Source: Actinidia chinensis (taxonomy: Eukaryota; Streptophyta; Magnoliopsida; Ericales; Actinidiaceae). From it: a stretch of DNA of 32,500 nucleotides. Made by a program: the position numbers and the translations under genes. This document shows, piece by piece, positions 1 to 9,900 of this stretch; position 1 is the first letter of the stretch; each line of letters begins with the position of its first letter. Location: the NCBI GenBank assembly GCA_009663005.1, contig CM018915.1, forward strand, positions 12,399,535 to 12,432,034, in the 5' to 3' direction. Below the pieces are notes generated by a model, which was not told where the DNA came from, ran no database searches, and worked only from the letters and a program-made list of their open reading frames with translations.

Positions 1-522
1 GATGTAAAAAGCTATGGGGAATGTGCTCAAAATTTTTTTAAATGATTTGATGAAATATTTAAAAGAGCAAGGATTGAAGCATTGGATCCTTAAAAAAAAA
101 ACAATAAAAATATGTTTTGGGGATAAGTTGAGAATTTTACAGATTTGGAGGTGGCCTTATAAGAAGGACAAAAAAGAGAACAATATTAAGTATATAACTT
201 TCAATTACCGATTTAACCATAACTCTCTTATGATCTTGGGTTTCATTGGTTTCATTGTGAAATTCACATTTTGTGAGAGGGTGTGGTTGAAATTGTGCAT
301 GTGCAAAAAAAAATGGTTAAGTTGGTTATGAGTAGATGAAAGGACTAATCTGTTTTTTTTTTTCCCTTCTTCTTAAGCACTCGTAATTAAGAAAAGTTGA
401 TGTTAGATTCCGAGAATCCAACGGTGAAAGAATAATTGAAAGTTGCATGCCTCAAGTTGACCATCCGATTCTAATTTTGTTCACCCATTCCACCTTTTTA
501 TGATTTCCAATCGAATAATGCA
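1..522. other. upstream flank of the kinase gene, no gene recognised
   Basis: This is AT-rich sequence with poly-A and poly-T runs. The longest open stretch (14-331, +) is lysine-rich, has low-complexity composition and resembles nothing I know. The last 150 bases before the CT tract are the likely core promoter of the kinase gene, but I see no clear TATA box. Confidence 0.4.
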
Positions 523-524
523 TG

Positions 525-546
525 CTCTCTCTCTCTCTCTCTCTCT
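525..546 (+). repeat. (CT)11 microsatellite in the promoter or 5' UTR of the kinase gene
   Basis: There is an uninterrupted run of CT dinucleotides about 65 bases upstream of the chosen ATG at 613. Pyrimidine-rich tracts of this kind are common just around plant transcription starts, so this probably marks the 5' UTR or core promoter. It is also likely to vary in length between individuals. Confidence 0.7.
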
Positions 547-612
547 CAGCTCTGAGAACTCTTCTCTGAATGCATCACCATACCAGAACCCTCAATCCCC
601 CAATTAAATCCA

Positions 613-941
613 ATGGATTCTCCAACCCCAATCTTTCTCCAAAACCCCAGACTAACTCACGCCATCTTCCCCACTATTTCCTACAAGAAGTCCCATTCTT
701 GGATTTTCAACTGCAAAGGAGTCGAAGTCTCAGTTACGAAGCATCGATCAAATTCGCTGATATTTAGAAACAGTGCAGGTGATGGAGAGAGATTTGCCAG
801 TATCGGAATTAAAGAAATTGATGTGGCCACTCTCGGAAATCTCTTTGTGCGCTATGTGTCTCAATGTCCCCATTTCCACCGTGATCTTTCGATGAACGTA
901 AGGATTGCATGGAACGTTTATCCAAATCTCCACCTGATAAG
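613..941 (+). CDS. kinase exon 1 (N-terminus), frame-broken
   Basis: The ATG at 613 opens a frame that runs clean to the IDVATLGN motif near 820-840. After that the original frame is lost within about 20 bases and is recovered in another frame as [17 protein letters not shown], ending at AAG 941 before a GT donor. The length of 329 is not a multiple of three although both ends are in phase 0, which shows a net indel. An ATG at 570 is in a different frame and is not used. The N-terminal part lacks acidic residues at its very start, as in transit peptides, but no cleavage site is evident. Confidence 0.8.
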
Positions 942-3900
942 GTTGGTTTTGTTCAATTCTTATCAAAGTCTCCTATCTTTGATCGCTTTCTATTGATTGG
1001 TTGTAATTTGTGTGAAAGAGATTAGAGAATGCGAAGCTTTTGCCCACTTGCGTGCAATATATGGAGGCTTTTGTCCACTCTTAGTCGTGGAAAAGCTTAT
1101 TTTTTTTCTCAACTTGCTTTGCTTTTCGGACCTTCAACCTTTATATCGCATTATATATCCAAGTCATATTCCATATTGAAGTATGTTCAACCTGTATTTG
1201 TACGCAGAGAGTTCAGTGATGTAGTGTTTGTAACCTTTTTACATAAAAGCTTATTAATATATGAAGCAAGCATGTTGGACACTTGACACTCGCTCACAGT
1301 AAGAGTAGGGGATATGTGCCTCATATATTTAGTTGTACATTCACCTAGCAAACATACTTCGTATTTCGGTTTATCATAGACCTATGCATAAGACTCTCAT
1401 TTATGCATAAATACACTATGAGACCTGATAAAAATGAATTAGATGAAACCCACAATTAGATGAATTAGTTGAAATTTGAATTAGATGAAACCCACAATTA
1501 GACGTGTACCCACGACAACCGTACTGTAAGCGTGTGCCTGAGTCACATTTATGATTGACATCACAGGGCTATCAAGGCTCATGGTCCCGATTCAAAACTC
1601 CAATTGGTCCGGTGACGAAGCTCGAGCTACGAGATTCAAAGAAGAACTGAATACTTTAGTTCCGGAAGTACAACAACAAGAAAGTAATTTTTCAACTACT
1701 GAGGGTGCACAATGTTGGTTTTCACTACTCAATTTCGTCCGGTAGGAACAATCCGCTATAACATGTGAAGGGGGGATTCAATTGATGTGGTGTTTTACTA
1801 CAAGAATCAAGGCAGATTGTGTTTACAAAGTCCAAGAATTTCAGATTCAAGAAAGTTATGAAGATCAGATTTAGTATTACTTTTTTGTATTTCGTAGATT
1901 AGATTTTGATTAGAATTATGATTAGATTGGAGATAAGATCAGATTTGACTTATCCTCCCAGGAAAACTTGATTTGACTAGGATTCGTTTTTCTTAGTATA
2001 AGATTGAGTTAAGATGTAGAATTAGAATTCTTAGCCTTGTAAGCCTATAAAGGGCCAGGCTATCAATTTTCGAAAATCAATGAGATAGAAGAGATTTCGT
2101 TTATTCTTCTTGAGTTTTTTCAAAGAAACTACTCTGTAACTTATCAGTAATGTTCCTTGGCGTTCAAACCTGACTTACTCAAACGATCATCCATTCATTT
2201 CGCCGTTTGTGGCGTCTTCATCATACCAAGGTCTTGCTTTTGCTAAGCAACGGGTCGCGTTTCCATCAAACGTGAAAGTTTGGGTTTGTTTTCGGATTTG
2301 GTTTCGGGTTTCGTCACGTTGTTGGCGTGTTTCGTATCCAGTTGGTATCAGAGCCCTACGTGTCTTCAGGTTTTGCCTATCAATTTTTTTTTCTTCTGGC
2401 AAGGTGGCCCATTCTTTTGATTTTTCTGTCAATCGAGTTTTTTAAGGTGTAGATTAAAAAAAAAATATTGGTTATATGGCTCCATTACCTTCATTCTTGA
2501 TTGGGATTTCGTTTCAATTTGGTTGGGTTCTCATTTTCGTTTCGATTGTTCTTGAATTCAACTGTTCATCAAGTTATGAGTAAAAAAAAAAAAAACAATT
2601 GTTAGATTGCTCCCTTATCTTCGTTCTTGATTTAGATTTCGTTTCAATTAGTTTTGGTTTTTTGTTTTTGGGTTTTTCTTTAAATCAACATCCCCAGAGC
2701 GCATCAGTTAGAGTAAAAAAAAAAAAATTAGTTAATTGCTCCCTTATCTTCGTTCTTGATTAAGATTTTGGGGTTTAGTGTTATTGGGTTCCTTGTATTG
2801 GATTACTCATTGAAATTCGTTTTGCATCACGTTAGAGTCAAAAAAAAAAAAAGTCGAAGAAGAAAAGAATTGCCTAAAGGAGATCTGATTTGTTTGGTTT
2901 GTTCTTCTTGTCTTGAAATTGCTACTTTGAATCTGTTTTGTTAGTTCGTGGTTAGTCTTGAAAGGACTAACAGAAGAATACGAGTGGAAAAAGGCAGAGT
3001 GTGTGAGAATGATAAGATGGTAAAAGCCGAAATTATTGAGCGAAACCGAGAGAAATCGAGTGTATCATCCTTCGATTGAAACACTCAAGGGATTGTAGCT
3101 GAGGTCTTTCCATATTATTCTCCCTTGTTTTCTAGATCTCCAATCAATGTATCGAAATCAGAAAAGAGCACATTAAGAAGTTCCACCACAAGATCTGTTC
3201 CGAATCTACAAATGAAGCATTAGTGGGAGAGAATGAACGGATGATGAGAGCGGAGTAGAGCAATACACGAGAGGTGGGATAGGGTAGAATAGGGAACACA
3301 ACGGGGCAGTCACCCGACTTGCTCTCAATGTCCCATAGGATGGTAGATTGCACCCAATAGAGTGGAAGATTTGGCTGAGTTTGAAGGGGACTGTGTAGAG
3401 GAGAATTGATAAGATGTCATGGTCAATCATCGGAGATATGGCAGTATAGATGAGCTAGAAACCGGGTTGATCACAACCTAGGAATATCAAGTGGAATATT
3501 CCTACTTTTCAAGGAAGATTGATCCCGAAATCATCCTCGAGTGGGAAAAAAAGATGGAGTTGATTTCGATGTCACAATTACTCAGATTAAAGAAGGTAAA
3601 GCTTGCCGCAATCGATTTCTGATTATAGCTATTGTGTGTGGGATCATTTTGCTCAATAGGAGTCGGAATGGAGAACTTCCTATTGAAACTTGGATGAGAT
3701 GAAGAGAGTCATGAGACGACTATTTTACCAAGTCACTCCTACGCGGATCTCTCTTAAAGCTGCCATTCGGTCTATCAAGGTACCAGAGCGTTGACTAGTA
3801 TTATAAAGAGATGGAGATGTCTATGATTAGAGCCAATATGGAGGATGGATCGGGGGCTGATAATGGCTAGATTTTTGAATGGTTTGAACAGAGCGATTGC

Positions 3901-6900
3901 TAACAGATCGAGTACACCATTATGTGGAATTGAAAGATTTGGTGCATATGGCAATCAAGGTGGAGAGGCAAAACTTAAGAAAGGGTGGTACACGGCCAAA
4001 ACCAGTCACAACAACTTTTATTTCAGCACCTTGGAGTTCGAAGTACCCAAAGAAAGAAGAAAGCTTTCCACTTTTATGCCAAATCTGAGCCAAAATGGCC
4101 ATCGACCAACACCCTGCCTCTCAAGGCAACCCGCCTCTTACCTCGACTCATTCTAGTGAGATTAATGCTTTCAAATGGTCAGGGAAAGACGCATAGCTAG
4201 CCAATGTCCAAACAAGCAAGTTATGGTGATTCCGGGATAATTGTGAATTTGAATCCGAGGATGAGCCTGATTGTGATGAGGATGCCACCTTTGGAGGATA
4301 CCTCTATGGAGATGAGGTTTGGGGCGCAGATCATGGCGAGATGCTTTGTTAGTCGCGCGACAGCCCTTAAGCTTGCAAGTAAAGATGAAACAGAATGTAC
4401 AACGGGAGAGCATTTTTCACACTACGTTTGTCCACGTGAAAATAAGGTATGTAGTGTTTTTGTGGAATGGTTTGTAGCTGCACTAATGTCGGCTAGTACT
4501 TCCATGGTTGAAAAATTAAGGGCTTAACGACACTTAGCACCCCCTCGCCCCATATAATTGCAATGGCTAAATGATAGTGGTGAAGTGAGGGTTACAAAGC
4601 AAGTTGTTGTAACCATTTCGAATTGTAACTATGAAAACGAGGTATTGTGCGATGTTGTACCAATGCAATCTGGACATCTGCTCCTCGGACGACCTTGGCA
4701 ATTTGATCGGCGTGTACACCATGATGGTTACCAACAAATACACGTTTATGTTCAATCAAGAACTCACTCTAGTTCCGATACACCCCCCCCCCCCCAAAAC
4801 AAGTCTATGAGGATTAAGTGAGGTTACAAACAATTGAGTGAGCAAAGAATTGAGAGAAGAAAAGAATGAGAGTGACAAGAATAGTGAGTTTGTAGAGAGG
4901 ACGAAACAAAAATTTCTATGCAAAAACAAGTGAGGGCTTAAGAGAGACTTAATTTTCAAGCGGCCAATGATTGTACTCATGTTACAAGGAAGTTTTTTTA
5001 AATGCTAACCAGTTGATTCTTCTTTGCCTAGTGTCGTTATTTCTCTCTTGCAGGACTTTGCGGATTGTGTTCCTGAGGAGGGTACCAATGGTTTACCACT
5101 GATACGGGGGATTGACATCAAACGACTTAGGTTCCAGGTGCATCAATTTCCGAATCGCCCAAGCATATAGGAGGCAATCCGAGAGACGAACGAATTCAAA
5201 AGGCAAGTTGGAGAATAGAATATTAATGGGGAAGGGGGACACGTGAGAGAGGTATGAGCCCGTGTGCAGTTACGAGTGATTAATCTAAGAAGGATGGGCC
5301 TGGCGGATGTGTGTTGATTTGCAGAGCCATCAACCACATAACGGTTAAAGTATCGGACACCCTATTCAGGCTTAGATGACATGTAGAGGAGCTGAATGGT
5401 TCTTGTGTCTTTTTTAAAAATTGATCTAAAAGCGGGATATCATCCAAATTAGGATTGAAAGACGGTGATATGAATGGAAGACTGCATTCAAAACTAAATA
5501 TGGATTGTATGAGTGGTTGGTTATGCTTTTGGGTTAACTAATGCACTAGTACTTCATGAGCTTAATGAATCATGTTTGCGTGCTTTATTGGGAAAATTCG
5601 TGTTGTTTATTTTGATGACATTCTGATTTATAGACAAAAAGTTGCCCATGATCATGTCTCAATTGCAATTGGTTTTGGATGTGCTTAGAAAGGAGAAGTT
5701 ATATGCTAAACTCCAAAAAGGTACCTTTTGCACGATAAGCTTGTTTCTTAGGTTTTTGTTGTGTGAGTTTGTGAGTTCTAAAGAATCGGGGTGATGACGA
5801 GGAAGATGCAAAGCCTCCAAGAATGGCCGAAACCGCCTCTTAGTGTCCTTAATGTTAGCGTTTCATGGACTTGCTAGCTTCTAGGGCGGTTGTAAAGGAA
5901 TTTTAGACTATTGCGCCCCCACCATTTACTGAAGTATCAAGAAAAATTGTTTTACGTTTCAAATGGGGTGAAGAACAGAGAATGCATTTAGCTATTAAAC
6001 ATAATAAGCTTCCTCATGCTCCTTTACTTACTGTACCTAATTTTTCTAAAATGTTTGAAATGAAATTGAATGTGATGCTTCTGGTGTGGGTTATACTGGG
6101 TGTTGTCTTATGCAGGAGGGGAGACCACTTGCGTATTTAGCGAGAACAGCGGCTTGCTGGATTTTTTTTGTTGGTTTTTGTTGTTAGTACTTAACTACCA
6201 ATTATGACAAGAATTTGTATGGCATTGGTTTGAGCTTGGGGACTTGGCAGAGGACTACTTATGGCCCAAAGAGTTTGGGATTCGTACGGATCATGAATCC
6301 TTGCAACATTTGAAAGGCCAACACAAGTGGAACAAGATGCATGATCGATGGGTTGAGTTCGTTTGAGACTTTTCCCTTATGTAATTCGCTAACAAACAGG
6401 CTAAAGAAATGTGGTGCGGCGTGCACTTTCACGCAGGTATGCCTTAATATCTTCTCTTGCTGCTAAATTTCTGGTTATTTTCGAGCACATTAAGGAGCTT
6501 TATAAATGATGACCATGATTTTGGTGAGATGTATTATGTGCATGTGAAAAATTGCAAGGTAAGTTCTATAAGCATGAGGGTTTATTGTTAGAGAGAATAA
6601 GTTGTGTGTGCCTAATGTCAATGAGAGGAGACCGTATTAGTTAGGGAATCACATGTGGAGGGTTTTAATGGGAAACTTTGGGGGAGTCGCTTAAAACCCT
6701 AGTATTCTGCCAAGAACACTTTTATGGCCACATATGAAAAGGGAATGTTGCGAGAATTTGTGGTGTTAGGTGTGTCACTGTAAGGCAAAGCGAAATCAGG
6801 GTCCAGGCGAATGGTCTAATACACACACCTTACTGTCATAGTTCGCCTTGGATTGATTTATTTCGATGGATTTTGTTGGGGTTGACCTAGGAGTAGACGC

Positions 6901-9900
6901 GGAGGGGAAGGGATTCGATTCTTTGTAGGTGTTAGATCGATTTTCTAAGATGGCTCATTTTATTCCTTGTCACAAGACAGACGATGCCTCTCATGAGCAG
7001 ATTTGTTTCTTTGAGGAGGATTTGTGAGGTTAATGTTATGCTAGGACCATGTTTCTGATCGGGGATGCTAAGTTCTTGAGCTTATTTTTGAAAAACATTG
7101 TGGGGATAAATTAGGAACAAAACTATTGTTCTCTACTTACTGTTCACCTCAAAACTGATGGACAGATTAAGTAGTAGTCAATAGGGACTTTATCCACTTG
7201 TTGAGGGGCTGTTTGTCATTAGTAAGAGAACATAAGACTTGGGAGCGATTGTTTACACATGTTGGTTTGCTTATAATAGGTGTGTCATTCTGCCTACAAC
7301 AGTCTCACATTTGAAAGTGTTTATGGTTTTAATCATTTAACTCCTTTGGATTTATTCCTTTATGTTTTTGAGCATGTAAATGAGATGGTAGATAAGGCCG
7401 GACTTTGTGCAAGTAACTCTATGAGGGGGGGCAGGAACTAAATAGAGAGGAGAAACGAGCAGCAAAGACATCAAGCAAGGGGGCCAACAAGGGACGTCAC
7501 AAGATGGTTTTTGAGCCTGTTGATGGGTTTGTGGTTACAATGAGGAAAGAACGTTTCCAGTACAAAGACGTTCTAAGTTGCTTGCCCGAGGGATGTTCAT
7601 TTCAAGTGCTCGAACGGATCAAGATAATGCCCTACAACGTGATTTACCAAGGTTGGTGAGTACCAATGTTAGTGCTACTTCAATGTTATACTGCATTTGC
7701 GTCCTTTTGTTGTAGGTGAAGATTTGAGGGCAAATCCTATCAAGAGCGGGGAATGATGAGGACAATCAAGGGCTTCAAGGCTCAATGGCGATTCAAGCTC
7801 CAATGGTCCGGCGGTGACGAGAGCTCGACCTAAGAGATTCAAAGAAAAAGTGAATACTTTAGTCGGAGGAGAGTAACAACAAGGAAAGTTGTTCACTACT
7901 GAGGGTGAAAAAGGTTGGTTTACTACTCAAATTCGATTCGGGAGAGAAACAATCCGCTATACATGGGCAAGGGGGATTACAATTTGATGTGGGTGTGTTT
8001 ACTAGCAAGAATCAAGGCAATTGTGTTTACAAAGTCAAGAATTCAAGATTCAAGAAAGAAAGTTTATGAAGATCAGATGAGGATTTTTAAACTTTTTTGT
8101 ATTTCGTAGATTAGCTTTGATTAGTTATGATTAGATGGATATAATAAGATCAGATTGGACTTATCTCCAAGGAAACTGATTTGACTAGATTGTTTTTATT
8201 AGGATAAGATAGAGTTAAGATTAGATTAGGAATTTTATCTTGTAAGCCTATAAAAAGGGCAGGGCTATCAATTTCGAAAAATCAATGAAAGATAGAGAGG
8301 ATTTCGGTTATTCGTTTCTTGAATTCTTAAAGGAAAACTAATCTGACTTATTAAGGAATTCCTTTTGTGGCGTTCAAACAGACTTATCAAACGGATCATC
8401 CATTCCCGTTTGTGGGTCTTCATCATACCAAGCTTCTTGCTTTGCTAAGAACGGGTCGCGGTTTCCATCCAAACTTGAAAGAGTTGGGTTTGTTTAGGAT
8501 TTGGTGTCGAGGTGTCGGCAACGTTGTTGGCGTGGTTCGTATCACCAGTTCATAGTCATAACTTATTACAGGACAATCACTATTTTGAAGAGTGAAGACC
8601 TTCAGATTTTTATTTGTTTCTGTTGACAAGTCAGGTATAATTGTTTGTTTCTCGTTTACTCGACAAGAGCCAATGGAGAAAAGCTTAATGACAGAGCATA
8701 AATGAACGGTATAGGATCAGTCAACATCATATATGTCGCTCACCCGTAGTAAAAAAGCACAAAACCTAATGCACCCAATGAGCTACTGTCATCAAAACTT
8801 GCATAAAAAGCTCGAACTTTGTGAGGTACATGCTTTGAAAGGGTTAAACTTGGTGGAATCCCCCAAACTTGAAACCATTTCATTCTTTTTCATCTCTGTA
8901 AAACCATCACTGCTTTCTCAAACCAAATGTGCTATGTGAAAACTTAGACTTTATAGATAGATAATTAATGACCTATTATGCGACCTCACTTTTTTAAGTT
9001 TAACATTGGGAAGACTTATCCATAGTGAGTAGTAAAATTGAAACTCAATACACTTTTGATTGTTGGTCAGCACAACAGGTATATGGAGAATCTTTGTCCC
9101 TAAGCAGCAGCTACCCTTTGACAGTTTGACAAAATCTTATGGACGTGTTGAGTATCTTGAACAGAAGAAAGGAAAGGGAGGAGAGAGAGAAAGGAAAAGA
9201 AAAGAAAGAGCACCAATGTTTAATGAACTTCCTTTGTTTTAGGTTAAAAGTTAGAATATTTAATTTTTTGTTTTTCTCAAACTAAGCTTGCAACGGCTGG
9301 TGTTTATCCAACCAACCAATCAATCTTTTGACCATTATATTTTTCCAAAGGAGTTCTTATTCGTGTTTCTGTATTTAAGACTGGATTTTGTATACATCTT
9401 ATAAATAAACTTGAAATTTCTCTCAATTTTTTTAATGATATGTTCTTTTTTTTTTTTTTTTTCTTGTTTTTTTTTTTTTTTAACAGTTGTTTTTTAATTT
9501 TGACATTTTTGGTTTTATGGCAACTAGAAATTCTGGGGAAAGATGGTGGTAACGCAATATGGCAATAGGCAGCAGACAAGCTGGACTTCATTGGATTGCA
9601 ATTTGGTCATGGGGTGGTGGGTGATGAAATATATGGACGCTTCCTCTTGGGAACGTGCTTCGTGTGAGGGAATTGGGGGAATGGTAAGGCAGGAGGAATG
9701 AGTGAACGTGATGGTGTTGAAAGTTCTGGTGCCACATATGAAACATTTTATGCTGGGTTTTGGTTGATCCTTTGCAAAGACATGATTTTTGCAGGTAAAA
9801 GTATCCGAGTTTTTGTCGTTTGTGGTTTATCAGAATGACTGGTCTTGTATGAAGTTATTTCGAAAGTAGATTTTTGTTGTCATAATTATTGCCAAAGAAT

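Larger units (their letters stand above)
1552..8544 (+). mobile_element. Ty3/gypsy LTR retrotransposon, full-length but frame-broken, inside intron 1
   Basis: Two similar direct repeats (LTRs) flank an internal region with a tRNA-Met-type primer site, then gag, protease, RT, RNase H, zinc-binding and integrase remnants. The order PR-RT-RH-INT identifies Ty3/gypsy rather than Ty1/copia. Every domain is recognisable but split by frequent single-base indels and some stops, so this copy cannot make its proteins as written. It lies in the same direction as the kinase gene. I found no clear 5-bp target duplication: ATTTA precedes the element and CCAGT follows it. A solo LTR of a related element at 15074-15796 fixes the expected ends as TGATGAGGACA...GTATCA. 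Confidence 0.88.

Noticed and set aside
14..331. 105-codon plus-strand open frame at the window start
   Set aside because: Lys/Ile-rich composition from AT-rich DNA, no recognisable motif, ends in homopolymer-rich sequence.
2187..2445. Open frames on both strands across the 5' LTR end
   Set aside because: They span the LTR and primer site and have no homology to retrotransposon proteins.
1547..8549. Target-site duplication for the intron-1 element
   Set aside because: ATTTA before the 5' LTR and CCAGT after the 3' LTR do not match. Indel errors or a rearranged end may hide it, so none is claimed.
9304..9591. 95-codon minus-strand frame with a run of lysines
   Set aside because: The lysine run is the reverse of the intronic poly-T; the rest overlaps exon 2 on the other strand.
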